64,000 bases of DNA from Watersipora subatra (GCF_963576615.1 NC_088711.1:23468182-23532181); one strand, 5' to 3'; numbered from the stretch's first letter, positions 11,068 to 22,405 are shown. Notes: a model not told the origin generated them from the letters alone. A program made the numbers and translations.

Positions 11068-14000
11068 CTATGACGTGCCGGGCTGCAAAAAAATACGAAT
11101 TTCTTTCTGCGAGCCACATTCAGTTGCACTTGTCAAACATATACAGTAGACGCTCCTATGACGTAAATTCTAGATAATATATAAATTTATGTCAAGTTTT
11201 TGCTTTGTACTATGTCAAAATTACGTATAACGTGTCCATTCGGGCGAGTTTTCAAAATCGATTTGAATGCTAATTTATCTTGCCGCACTTGCGAAAGAAA
11301 AATCGATGTGCGTATAGCATTATATCGATTACATATAACTTCACAACATTCTTGTTCGTCATAATAGATCGTCAAATGTCTTGACAAAACAAGAGAATAG
11401 GATAGCTGGGCAATTGTTCATAAATACTTAGAGGTGATCGATTGGTGCAAGTGTTTACAGTGCCGATCTACCAATCTGAATGTCACGAGTTGGATTATCG
11501 CCGAAAGCTATCTTTTAACCTAATCTTGAACCCTGGATTCAGAGAGGCGATAAACAGGTAGAACCCCTTTTTATGGTAAAAATATTTAGTTGTTTCACCT
11601 TATTGTAGACCTACAAAATATTTGTTATTAGTGTTTCTTTGCAGAATAGACTGCTGGTTACAACTCGTAAAATTACTGCAATCAGGGTCTACAAAACCAG
11701 TGAGATTGATCATAATAAGGAGAAAAGTTGTCGATGCAATCTAACAATACTGCAGCTATGGCGCAGCCCACAAATTAAAAAAGATAAGTCAAGCATTTCC
11801 CTTTTGCATGGCCAAGGGGTGAGTTTGGAAAGATCTTGGAACGGATTAGGCAATTTACATGTATTTTACAGTTCTTATAACGTACATTCCCTATAACGTA
11901 AACGTACATGGATCGGATTATTTACATTGTAGGAGTTTCTACAGTAATGCTACCTACATCATATAATGAACCATAAATACTGAAAGATTGGAAACAAATA
12001 TGCTAATGAAGAGTCATCTCCCTTTTGTGTAGACAATTCCATTGTAACATGATTATATGCAACTCACTGTAGGTGGAAGAGGTATATTTGGAGTTACCAC
12101 AGAGCCGCTGAGCTTCTGATTGTTGGCATCTGCCACAGTGGCAAGATAAACAAGGTTTCTGTGAAGCATTCGTTGGTATCTGCAATAACATCGGATACTA
12201 CCAAATTGCACATATTCTGTGCAGCACAAATTATACATACAAATGTACACTAGTATTTTATGCTTTTGTTAATGGCAGCGACAATCACCAATATGGAATA
12301 TTTTACATTATGCCATAAGGTTTTACCTACCAGGAGTTATCTACAATCGTTAACAAAAACAATGTGTCATTTCAAAAAATATCAAAGTGAGAAAATATTG
12401 GATCATACAAAATCCAGCATTCGAATATCTGAGTGTATTCAAATGACATCTACGAATAGTGTATTACCATTTCAATGGCAGCAATTAATGAATCGGTTAC
12501 CCTTGTCACATAGTTAATGACAAACAGGGTGCCTACTGAGATAGGCAGCACAAAATAATGCATTATTCTCACATTATTCATATCGGAAATAATTGTTAAA
12601 TTAGTACTTACTCGGCACACTCTTGGTGCTTCCCTTTTGCTTGGTAGTCTAGGAGCAGCTGTATAAACTGGTTGTTCTCATCTAGCAGCTAGACAAACAA
12701 ATAATGACAGTTGCTTATGCACTCACAAACAAAAAGATTTATTGTAACTTGTACTGAATACTGTAACAAGAAATATTAGTAAGATACAGAATTTTTGACG
12801 TGTTAAACTTCTCTTCCAGCTCTTCTAACTCCTCCAGTCCCTTCTTTTCCTTCATGGAGTTATTACGTCAATACAGCCAAGTGCATGCCTTAAACAACGT
12901 ATGGCCCAGTAGTTTTATATTATTAATTGTATATAGAAGGTGCTGAAACAAGCTCTTCCCTTCACAAATGCTATTTAACAAATATTTTATGTCCAAGAAA
13001 TTTCTGTTTCAAATAAAACTAATGACGGTTCATATTGTAAACCAGAATTCATCATCAACACAAATTGCTGCTGTCGCTACCATATTGAAAGAAAAGTAAT
13101 TTTTTTACATATAGTTCGTTCTCAAGTTGATGTTAAACCAAAAACACTGCAATTTCTGATTGTTAGGATGTCTCAACATTGTTATCGATAAAACTTGATC
13201 GTGATTGAAATGCACAGAAGAAAAATCTTGAAACATCCTAAAATCTTGAAACAACCTCGAATGATAGCAAAATAACGATTCTGGTAAAATTTACTAAGAC
13301 AAGGCAAGTTCATTGTTAATAAGCGTTATAGCCATTTAATAAAGGTGTCAGAGTGGGATGTCTCATTATAAAAGTGTGTCAATAATTTAAAAGCAAACGA
13401 TTACCACATTTACCTTTTGTACTGACGCCGGCGGTGCCATCTGTTGCGGGTTCATTTCAGCAGAGCTGAGAGATGGATTTACCATAGGCATGCTCTGCAT
13501 AGGGTGTTGCTGAGCTGTAGACTGTGGAAGCGATACTGATTGTTGGTTGGGATGTTGATTTTGTGGTATTTGTCCTTGTGACATTTGACCTTGTGACATC
13601 TGGCTCTGTAAAATTTGATCTCGTGACATCTGCCCTTGTGGTGTCTGTGCTTGTGAAATCTGTCCTTGTGACATAGGCCCTGCCAGCATTTGACTTTGTG
13701 ACATCTGTCCTTGTGACACCTGCCCTTGAGCCATCTGACCCTGTGACATCTGACCTTGTGGCATCTGACCTTGTGACATTTGCCCTTGTGGCATTTGCCC
13801 TTGTGACAATGGGTTCTGTGCCATCGATCCTTGCATCATCTGATTGGGATGCATTTGTCCAGGTTGCATCTGACTTTGAGAAGGCATTTGCCCTTGTAGA
13901 GGCCCTTGTACTTGCGACTGCATCTGTCCTTGGGATGGAATCTGGCCATGCGGTTGCATTTGACCTTGAGATGGCATTTGACCCTGAGGCGGTATCTGAC

Positions 14001-14280
14001 TTTGCGGAGGTATTTGACCTTGTGGTGGCATCGAACTTTGAGATGGGATTTGCGGTTGCTGTGTTTGATTTTGGGGCATTTGTCCCTGACCCGGTGGCAA
14101 TTGACCTTGTGGTATGCCATGGTGCATAGCTGGGTTTCTCATACTGTTATAACCGTTAGCTGGCAATGATGACTGATTCATATGTTGATATTGACTGGGG
14201 TCAAATGCATGATGAGCTGCATTCGCTGGTCCAGATGATGGCTGTGGAGTTTCATTTTGATTGCTAAATACTGAGGACAT
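11068..14280 (-). CDS. SS18/SS18L-family transcriptional coactivator (SNH domain) with N-terminal Gln/Met-rich repeat region
   Basis: Exons on the minus strand: 13414-14280 (289 codons from the ATG at 14280), 12612-12688, 12068-12179, and a tentative last exon 11068-11082 giving PGTS then TAG. Donors GTAAAT, GTAAGT and GTGAGT and the acceptors fit, and phases match, giving 356 residues. Residues about 287-345 form an SNH domain: PASVQK, LLDENNQFIQLLLDYQAKG, QECAEYQRMLHRNLVYLA, TVADANNQ. These match SS18 residues that bind the BRG1/BRM (SWI/SNF, BAF) ATPase side in nuclei. The first exon is almost entirely Q, G, M, P and S, with QGQMS/P pentapeptides encoded by a 15-base period. In vertebrate SS18 and SS18L1 the SNH domain is N-terminal and the QPGY-rich region follows; here the low-complexity region precedes SNH and very little follows it. 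The last exon is the least certain part. Confidence 0.92.
11144..11944. mobile_element. non-autonomous TA-target element in the last intron of the SS18-like gene
   Basis: The left end CAGTAGACGCTCCTATGACG and the right end (reverse strand) CTGTAGAAACTCCTACAATG are inverted, with TA on both sides. ACGTAAA repeats sit inside each end. Fragments of the same family lie at 38485-38555 (one end) and about 34540-34612 (an internal piece, opposite strand). Confidence 0.7.
13550..14110 (-). repeat. 15-base coding repeat (QGQM-S/P pentapeptide array)
   Basis: Diverged tandem units of about 15 bases (CAAGGTCAGATGTCA type) encode the pentapeptides of the SS18-like first exon. Units are imperfect (QGQI, QSQM, QVQG), so the array is old but has kept its frame. 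Confidence 0.85.
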
Positions 14281-15244
14281 CGCTTGTTGAACTTATTCAA
14301 AACTGTAGCAAAAACAAAAGTCCCCATAAGGTTATGCAAATTTGATTTTTCTAACACTCCGACGAACAGCGAAAAATCATGACTGAACCCATATTTTAAA
14401 CATCAAGATCATAATGCTAGTCACAAGTACATATCTGGCAGTGCTCGATGTTTTTACAAAGTTGCTAGTGATACTGCTCCACCGCAGCAGCAGTGCATCT
14501 GCGTATATAGGTGAGGCAGACTGCTTGCTCAGCATAATCTATGATTTACCTGTTATTGCTTAGGAAATAGTAGTCCAGAAAGGTGACCCGATAAAGATAA
14601 TAGTCTACTCTAATGCAATCCCAGCTTCCAAAAGCAATAATACAATTTTACAGCAATAAGGTTACGAAACTTCGAATCTTTAACAGAAAAATAGAAGCTA
14701 TCAAGAAAATACTATGAGTATCAACTAAAAAAAAGCAAAAGGTAGGTTATTACAGAAATTATATTAGATGGCCGTTATAGGTTCTAACCATTATTCTATG
14801 ATAAAAATGTTTACTATAATATAACTTGAATGTACACAAACCGATGAGCGTATTGGATTCCAATTTCAATTGAAATAAATGACCGGGTGTCTGTAAGAAT
14901 GCTTTTTACATGCTTATTTCCTTCTAAATTTGAAGGAGTACTTTTATTTTTTATCTATATTTAACGATGGTGCATAAAAGCTCATTGCATTCATTGATAT
15001 GTTTGCTACAGTTTGCAGCCAAAACTAGCTTTTTATATAAAATAGATGTGAAGTTATGAGCATCAATCCATTGTAAGCCGTGTTAAGATAGCCGCAAGGA
15101 TTCTATTGAATAACATGCTATAAATCTGCATATTTATAAGTTATATATAATGAAAATCTATGAAATGATACAAATTCTTATTCATGAACAAGTGACATAA
15201 ATGAAACATAGTTATATTGCATGCAGAAACAAAAAACTAACATA
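14281..15244. other. upstream region of the SS18-like gene, nothing recognised
   Basis: AT-rich and without convincing open frames. It presumably contains the promoter and 5' leader of the minus-strand SS18-like gene, but no TATA box or initiator could be singled out. Confidence 0.4.
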
Positions 15245-16066
15245 TTTAAAACTAGAGTTGCACAATGATCGCGTTAATTAAACGATAAACGTGCCCAATA
15301 CAAATAAACGATTAACTGTGTTGAGCCAATTAATCTTCAATTAAAATGCAACCGGAGGTGATGATCTTGATGTGGTTCCTTTTCTTTGTACTGTTTAGTA
15401 CCATACGTTAGTAATACTAACGTAGCAGGTTACTACCATTTAATTTACTAACAAATAAATATTATGACAAGCAACACTTTCTTACCAATAAATTACAACC
15501 ACAATTATTTTGCACTCAACTATGAAAACACGTCGCTAACATTGGCTAACATTAAACTTACACAATTATACAATGCACAAGCGTTGTGCCGATCTAGCCC
15601 TAAGGGGCCATGTTGTTTGAACATGTTTCTAGGTAATAGCAACAAAAGTGATTTCAGTATTATTTAATAAGTATCTTACAGTTTACTTAGTTTATTTTTA
15701 AAAACTTTCTCAAGTGAAGTATACATGTATTTTCATTTTTCAAATAAGTCACAATCATATATCAGCTTCAGAATATTAGTAATATAAGATTGACACTTTA
15801 TTGGAACATGAAAGCAGAACAATGTCTTCCACCCTAAATAGCGCATTTCTGTAAGTTGTTGGAAGCGTAAACAAGAAAGAGAAGTGCAGTATATGCCAGA
15901 GAGAATTTGCTTACCACCACAGCACATCATCATTAAGATAATTTTAACTAATTCTCATCCTACCGCGTAGAAATCATCACCAGCTGTCGCAGACAATAAC
16001 TAATACTACTGACTACCGGCACTACTGTCCCCTGTGAGCGGCTATTCTCTAAAGCTGGCAATATTG

Positions 16067-17071
16067 TAGCCTGGGCATGGCTCTCGTGGGGGATTGGGAG
16101 AGAGAGCCTGGGACACATAGCGAAAAAAAGGTAAGATAACTTCTGCAAAACTAGCGACATATGTTACATATGACGCTCAGACTGATACTAATGGAAGCGT
16201 GTCGTTAGATTCGGATCTCACGATGTATTAGATGTGGCGCGTTTAAAAGCCTAGTATCACGATCACGTGACTTGATCTAGTAAAAAGCCCTGTATTTTTG
16301 ATAGACTGGGTGATTACGTAACACCCCGTTTGATAATAAAACGATAAGAGCCATAGGTTACTATTCTCTTGCGTTTTCACGTTAGCAGTTTCATTTCCTA
16401 TACTAATACAAAATGGAGCGATTCAAAAATTACTATCAAAGCTAGGCATTGTCACACTGAGACCAGAACAGTTTCAAGCTTTACAACATATTATCGCAGG
16501 TTTTGACCAATTTATAGTTCTTCCTACTGGCTTTGGAAAAGACTATTTGCTTTCAGATGGCACCGTTTTGCAGTGTTAGGTCCGAGTTGTTCATAATAAC
16601 TGTCGCGAGTAATCATAATACTCGTGAGTAAAATAAAACTGAGATTACTTTTTACTAGACAAACTTTTCTTTACTAGCAGCGTGCGATTCATTTTTGTTG
16701 TTCTATTGCTATTCGTTTGCTATGTTTGTATTGTTATTGTGAATTTTTTTATTCAATTGAATAAATTTTTTATTAAATTATATTAAAATATAATGAATTG
16801 AACATATGAAATAATATAACTCTCGTGATTGATTTATTATGCAACCAACATTTCATACTTACTAACCAGCGTTTGTTTGCTGCCAATTCAGATTAACAAT
16901 AATACATAATACTCGCGTAGATCATAAATAAGACCGTCACACGATACTCCTTCAGAAATAACGATGGTGATATTAGCGACTTCAGAAGTCGACTTTTAGA
17001 GTTGTCTTCTCCGCGTGTTGCTATGTGTCCCAGGCTCTCTCTCAATCCCCACGAGAGCCATGCCCAGGCTA
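16067..17071. mobile_element. nested terminal-inverted-repeat element with 9-bp target duplication
   Basis: GCAATATTG occurs directly at 16058-16066 and again at 17072-17080. Between them the ends are nearly identical inverted repeats of about 54 bases, starting TAGCCTGGGCATGGCTCTCG on both strands, with one or two differences. The high arm identity suggests a recent insertion into the older hAT element. A 9-bp duplication is typical of Mutator-like elements, but no MULE transposase is visible. It contains a helicase-like fragment (16412-16579). Confidence 0.82.
16412..16579 (+). pseudogene. RecQ-like DNA helicase N-terminal fragment captured in the nested element
   Basis: One frame without an in-frame ATG encodes IQKLLSKLG, then LRPEQFQALQHIIAG, then FIVLPTGFGK. 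This is the order found at the start of RecQ-type ATP-dependent helicases: motif 0 with LRPEQ, then Walker A. The Walker A lysine is followed by Asp rather than Ser/Thr, the reading ends at TAG soon after, and motifs Ia-VI are missing. The nearby ATG at 16413 is in another frame. It is therefore a non-functional scrap, either a relic of a transposon-encoded helicase or a captured host exon. Confidence 0.65.
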
Positions 17072-17469
17072 GCAATATTGGATGTAGGAAGGGGGGCATC
17101 TCTTTATTCAGATAATGTGAATAAACTGTGCAGCCTCAACTCTTGGCTGACTTAATTATAGCCTTTCATAGACAGTTTTCATACTCATAATAATTATTAC
17201 ATTGTAACTTATGTACATTGTACATAACATGTACTACTGCTAACAATTGTCTAAAATATAATTAATCTATATGTAGCTGTATTATTTGTTTTGAATATGC
17301 AGGTTTTTGCTAGATTAATTCTAAGATTAATCAAAGATTAACTGGTTCAGACCAGTTATTAATCGCGATCAATTTTTATAATCGTTGTGCAGCTCTATTT
17401 AAAACAAATCGTTTTTTTATATAAGTAGGCTACTTCAAAGTAGAAATACTGCTTTAAACAAGTAACTAC

Positions 17470-17779
17470 TATTAGCCTGAGATTGTTATTGATTATTTAG
17501 ATGGTGTTGTTTTTAAAGTTTTAACGAAAAAATGCGAAAAGCTTTGGAGTTGGACAACGAGAGAATTGATCGTTATTAATATAAACGATTTATTATTAAT
17601 ACGATTTTGTGGACACTTTTCTACTGACCACTTGATATAATGGGTTCATAAAGGTCAAATATAGTCAAAATGGCAGTCAAATGGTGGTGGCGGTCAAATA
17701 GAGGGTAGCACTTTATTTTTCAACCTTTCTCTTGTAGTGACGGACAAGTAGAAGTGGCTTTCAATTAGAGGTTTTACGG
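17470..17779. mobile_element. 'CCGTAAAACC' family, copy B, one end only
   Basis: The right end TTTCAATTAGAGGTTTTACGG is followed by TA at 17780-17781. Internal sequence (GATGGTGTTG...AGTTTTAACG, then GATCGTTATT) matches copy A near 2520-2560. The left terminus is missing; the boundary is approximate. Confidence 0.6.
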
Positions 17780-18431
17780 TACGTTTAGTAAAAGATTAAA
17801 ACTTAGCCCAAGTGTGTGTCTAGTAAGCTAAATTCATTGAAGTTAAATTTAAAGATGTAGTTGCGTCAAAATTTAAGTTGATCTTAAAAGAAAGCATTTT
17901 TTTTTCTCTATCAGTTGATATGTTGTTTGTTGTGTTACGCAATCGCATTGCCAAGATATTTGAAGATTAAAACCGAAAAAATCTGATCGCCGTAAAAACG
18001 CTCAGGCCACAAAAACGTGCCCAGCCTCGCCAAAAATGACGTAACGCGTTTGGCAACCTGTCTCTATCTCTCGTATTCACATCGGCTATTTGCGATAAAA
18101 GTCTAGCCTTACGCGGCTCTATTGGCATATATCTTATTTTGTATTTGCTCATGTTGGCTAGAATAAAATTTTAAATCCTGCTACAGATGCATTATTATGA
18201 ATGTTTAAAAGGCCTCAAATAAAGAAAATTGAAAATTTGTTCTACTCACTTTCTCCAAATGTTGTGTAAACATTTGGGTACCGACTACCAATTCTACCGG
18301 TCTACAGTAATTAGGTCAAGCGAACTAAGTTGATGACGGTCTCTGTGTCAGCGCAGTTCTCAATTGCTACTCGAACGTGAAACTACTAGCTGATCAAGCT
18401 ACTACCGATATACCGGTATTGCGAAAATACG

Positions 18432-19120
18432 AATAACTTTTGCTCATAAATTCCAACTTTCGTTGTGTTTGACAGAGACTAAAGTGAAAAGGCAAATCAT
18501 TATTTAGTAAGTGAATAGTATTTTCATTTGTTTTGATTTGTTGCTCTATAAATTAAAACAACATTAGCCATACTATTTTAGTTCATAGTTGCAGAACGCT
18601 GTTGTAGTTAGCTCGACTGGTTTACTAGTCAATCTGTCATTTCAATTGACGAAAATACTTTAAGTATGAAATATTAATCGTGGTTATACTGTAGTTATTC
18701 AACTTCGTTCACTTTTACGTATCTTTAAACGTTGTCGTTTTAAGATAAGATAGACACACCTTCGTATTTATATGAATAACTTTTTCTCACAATTTCCAAC
18801 TTTCGTTGTGTTTGACAAAAACTAAAATGAAAAGGCAAATCATTATTTAGTTAGTAAGTCAATTAGTATTTTCATTTGTTTTGATCTGTTGCTCTATAAA
18901 TTAAAACAACATTAGCCATACTATTTTAGTTCATAATTGCAGAACGCTGTTGTAGTTCATTCGACTGGTTTACTAGTCGATCTGCCATTTCAATTGACGA
19001 AAATACTTTAAGTATGAAATATTAATCATGGTTATACAGCTGTAGTTATTCAACTTACTTCACTTTTTCGTATCTTTAAACTTTTTAGTTTTAAGATAAG
19101 GTAGACACACCACGTATTTG
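18432..19120. repeat. tandem direct duplication, period about 343 bases
   Basis: The block starting GAATAACTTTTGCTCATAAA at 18431 is repeated, with few changes, starting near 18774. Shared landmarks include TTTGTTTTGAT, GCAGAACGCTGTTGTAG and GTATGAAATATTAAT. It lies between the element's left end and the THAP gene, so it probably duplicates promoter or leader sequence. Confidence 0.85.
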
Positions 19121-19243
19121 TACGAACATAAATCTCGGCCATATTATGGATATTAAGAATTTTCTTCAAAGTCACATTAGGTTAATCACTTGAATATCGT
19201 GATATTTTTCTATTTGTTAAGAATAGTCTGCATAACCACTTCA

Positions 19244-21064
19244 ATGTTTCGTTGTAGCAGTGAAATGTCTTCAAGTCGACATTGGGCTCTCTCCTGTGCC
19301 GCAGCTAATTGCGAAGAGACCAAACATCTATTTGCTTGGCCTCGGGGAAGGACATCAACAGATGTACAGCGAGCCAAATGGACAGCATTTGTGAAGAAAC
19401 ATGTAGCAAATTTTCGATATAAAACCATATCTAGAATTTGCTTCCGGCATTTTACTGAGGAATGCTTCAGCAACTACCACCAATACAGGTACCAACAAGG
19501 AGAAGATATCCGGCTCATGTTAAAGAAGCACTCGGATATAATTCCCACACGAAACCTGCACATTAAAGCTGATTCTGCTGCTACCCCAAGGAAGCAGAAG
19601 CCAATTACCCTTTTGCCTACAAGAGAGCGCAGAGCAGTGGTGCGAGGCTTACTTGCTGATGCGTAAGTGGTGTAAGATGTGATAATGCACAGTACTAGGA
19701 ATCTTTGAATTTCACAAGTTATGTTATGAGCTTCCAATTTGAAAATATAAAACAACTCGTGTTTTACGGAAAAAAAAATTCTTGTCTATATATTACAGTG
19801 TTCCTGCAGTGCCTAGGACAGCAACCTTTTTTTCTCATTCACGATCGAAAATACCAGTTCGTAATCATCAGCCTGCCGAGTCCTTTGGACCTGGAAAGTC
19901 CTCTAAGGTTGACAAAGGGGTACAGCTACGGAAATGTCTTCACCGTCCTAAGTATCGGTCGATTTCAACCCAGACCGATGCTAAACAGTGAGTACAGTTA
20001 ACTTGTTTCATATGGTCGGACGGGATTCTTTTTTACAATATATATTGATAGTCTATAAACATTTATTCACAGGCCTGATCTTCCAGCCTCACCTCCATCT
20101 AAAAGAAAAATGCCAGTAGTCGATGAAGCAAGCTCCATTCCTTCTACATCTAAGCAGTTACAACGTTATTCTCTAATTATGGAGAGTGATACTAGTGATG
20201 AGATGCAGGAACGAGAGGAAGATCTGGTAAGTTACAAATACTTTGATAAAATGTCATAGCAATTTTTCCTTTTCTCATGCTTCTTTTACGTTAAAGACTT
20301 AGATGAGTTTCCTAAAATGCCATAGCACTTTTCTTCATTTTCAATGCTTCTTTTAGGGTAAAGCCTTGGATGAAGAAGAATGGGTGCCAGATTCAGATAA
20401 CAGTGAGACGGAAGACGAGGTTTCAGAAGAAAGCTTTGAGGGGTAAGAAATATAGTAACTGCTAGTTCGTATTTGATAATGCGTATTATTTCATCGATTA
20501 TATGTACTCACTGTCTTTACAACAATATTTATTTTAGCCTGCTTGCAGTAAGTATGTGTGTGCTTCCTGAAGAAGCTAAACATAGGCTTGCCTTGTCATA
20601 CGCTTGCTGCTTTCTCATGCCTGCCTAACAACGCTATTTTACATTCGAGTGTTTCACTTAATTGCCGCAAATCAAACTGTAGAACTCTGCTAGATATTTT
20701 GTAGTTGCTAGCTGCTGTTAAATTTTTTACTATTTATTAACTGTAAAAATGATTGATTTTTTAAATATTTCTAAATTTTAAATATTTACAATATTTCAAT
20801 CTTACAATATAAATATTTTATATATATAATATTTAGCTATTACTGAGAATCTCTCAGTAATAGCTAATCATACTGCTGATTATAATTCATAAGCCAGTCT
20901 GCCAGACAATACTTTGGCAGATGTGGCAAGACAATGAAGTGTTTAATTTTTTTTGTCATTTATCTTTTGTTGATGATTATAGCTGCAGGTTCGTTGATGA
21001 GGTAGAGGAAGCAGCCAGACAGGAGACGAGAAGTTTGTCAAGCCACATTTTTTCCATTGTCTGA
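19244..21064 (+). CDS. THAP-domain protein of the TTAA-bounded element
   Basis: Exons: 19244-19662, 19799-19987, 20073-20226, 20357-20442, and a last exon that I place at 20983-21064. All borders are GT...AG and phases agree, giving 309 residues. The N-terminal 90 or so residues form a THAP zinc finger: CAAANC supplies the first Cys pair, FAWPR and W follow at the usual spacing, and ICFRHF supplies the closing Cys-x2-His. THAP domains bind DNA specifically, often transposon ends. The rest is basic, then Ser/Glu/Asp-rich (DEEEWVPDSD), and contains no catalytic DDE segment. The start is at 19244 or at 19265, which has the better context. An AATAAA at 21257-21262 supports the distal last exon; an alternative exon 20538-20628 also keeps the frame. 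The last exon overlaps the 3' side of the opposite gene. Confidence 0.82.
20834..20867. repeat. hairpin in the THAP gene intron
   Basis: TAGCTATTACTGAGA is followed immediately by its inverted copy TCTCAGTAATAGCTA. The perfect stem could be a transposon footprint or a palindromic insertion. Confidence 0.7.
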
Positions 21065-21114
21065 CTGTATTCCTGTGAATTTTCTCTGTTCGTAGTTCAA
21101 CTCTATTTGCTACA

Positions 21115-21120
21115 TTTATT
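21115..21120 (-). terminator. poly(A) signal of the ballast-domain gene
   Basis: AATAAA on the minus strand, about 155 bases past the stop at 21274. The two convergent transcripts would overlap. Confidence 0.45.
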
Positions 21121-21256
21121 TTGCTGTTCGCCGTTTGCATTCATTGTCTTTTACTTTTTTATTTTTGTATATATTATACATTGCCTACAAAGTTTAAGTG
21201 TATAAATATATTAATTTATATTAAATAGAAATTATATCTTTATAGTATATTTGTAA

Positions 21257-21262
21257 AATAAA
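21257..21262 (+). terminator. poly(A) signal of the THAP gene
   Basis: AATAAA on the plus strand, 193 bases after the proposed stop at 21062-21064. It lies just beyond the stop codon of the convergent gene. Confidence 0.5.
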
Positions 21263-21273
21263 GTATATAAAAA

Positions 21274-22405
21274 TCACTCCACTGCAGTAAATTCAAATTC
21301 TGTATGCGCCATATCTGCGTATTCATCCTCATCTTCAGTGCCAGGGTATGCAGCTCGCACCATGTTATACACGCAGGCTGGTAGTGGTCGTCGCTCTCCC
21401 CTCCTAAGTCCTGTTGGATATGTCCAGAATACCAGAGATCTATACGCGCATAATCTCCTCTGCCTACACACCATGTTGTAGATGTCGCAGTCTTTCAGAT
21501 GGTACCAGGCTCTCCGCATCTGGATACTTGGGCTCTAACAAAATATCATACTTTTACAGTATCTTGATAACTTACTTGAAGTAAGCAGTAAAAATAGCAG
21601 CTACAAACCTCATAAGCTTACCATGGTAGTGGCAGTAGTTATAATAAGCCACTCTCAATGGACCTGGCTTTATTAGATCTTTTATTTCGTCAGCTTCGGT
21701 AACGCATTTGATACCAGTTTGCGGAATGGAATGCCACATGTTGTGATTTGTGCAGCATATGTTCATTTCTTTTTTACTCCACGCATGGCAATTCTCACAC
21801 TTGCACCACTGCTGAACTGGTGGTGCCACGTAAACATCCTGTAATCAATAAAACAAACGTAATGATTACACGCATTCATTGATGTCGTTCTAAGGTGTAT
21901 TTACGGTAAGGTTTCAATTTGGGAGTCAATTAGATTGCTAATCTAAAATCACGATATGAGTAAACGTTTAACAAAAATATAGGTATGTAAAATATATAAA
22001 TACAAAACCAGCAATTCGAAGCTTTGTTTTTGGTAGTTAATGATGAGCAATGATCAATCGATTTTACCCACTTCCTACGAGTGAAAATAATTTGTAATCA
22101 TGACTCTAATTTACCAAAGATTCGAAAAAAAATTAAAGCTAGGTAAAACGGCAGATGAGCTATGAAACGATGATTGGAGATAGCAAAGAATTATCATTTT
22201 ATTAATTAGTATATGTATTTATGACTATAAAAATTACATTTACTTAGGTATAGAAGACTCTAAGTTAATTTACCTCCATTCTGTCTTTCTCTACAGCAAA
22301 ACGCTGCTGACGCCTGTCAGCTTTCACCATAGGCTGCCTGCTCCTATCTTTGACTAAAGGTTGCTCAGATAACTCTGAGTCGCAGTAGCTCGAACATGAA
22401 GCCAT
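21274..22405 (-). CDS. P2X7-type C-terminal zinc-binding ('ballast', P2RX7C) domain protein
   Basis: Three minus-strand exons: 22274-22405 (ATG in AAAATGG context), 21609-21838 and 21274-21532 (TGA). Phases match and the protein is 206 residues. After a short polar N-terminus it has the ballast-domain landmarks in order: WCKCENC, ICC, KCVTEAD, LRVAYYNYCHYHG, CAYRSLVFWTYP, LPACVYNMVRAAYP, then an acidic tail. In vertebrate P2X7 this domain sits in the cytoplasm behind the ATP-gated channel and binds zinc and guanine nucleotide. Here it stands alone, with no P2X transmembrane or ATP-binding part. The Cys residues that bind zinc appear intact, as does the reading frame. It lies inside the TTAA-bounded element, convergent with the THAP gene. 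A role in transposition is possible but unproven. Confidence 0.85.

Larger units (their letters stand above)
15253..17397. mobile_element. hAT-type DNA transposon, non-autonomous, with a nested insertion
   Basis: Perfect 8-bp target duplication TTTAAAAC at 15245-15252 and 17398-17405. The ends are inverted repeats: TAGAGTTGCACAATGATCGC at the left and, on the reverse strand, TAGAGCTGCACAACGATTAT at the right. An 8-bp duplication and a TAGAG terminus fit hAT elements. No hAT transposase is present. About 1 kb in the middle is a separate inserted element (16067-17071). Confidence 0.88.

Noticed and set aside
12260..12517. 85-codon open frame on the plus strand
   Set aside because: Lies within an SS18-like intron on the opposite strand, with no family resemblance.
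12801..12858. Lys/Glu-rich minus-strand stretch (MKEKKGLEELEELEEKF) as an extra SS18-like exon
   Set aside because: Exon 13414-14280 joins 12612-12688 in phase and restores the conserved PASVQK-LLDENN sequence, so no exon is needed between them. No good splice sites surround it.
13698..14169. Plus-strand open frames opposite the Gln-rich exon
   Set aside because: Shadow frames of the low-complexity coding repeat; the minus strand contains the SNH-joined reading.
20538..20628. Alternative last exon of the THAP gene
   Set aside because: It keeps the frame and has an acceptor, but its sequence is Cys/Leu-rich, unlike the acidic tail. The distal exon is supported by an AATAAA. Kept only as an alternative.
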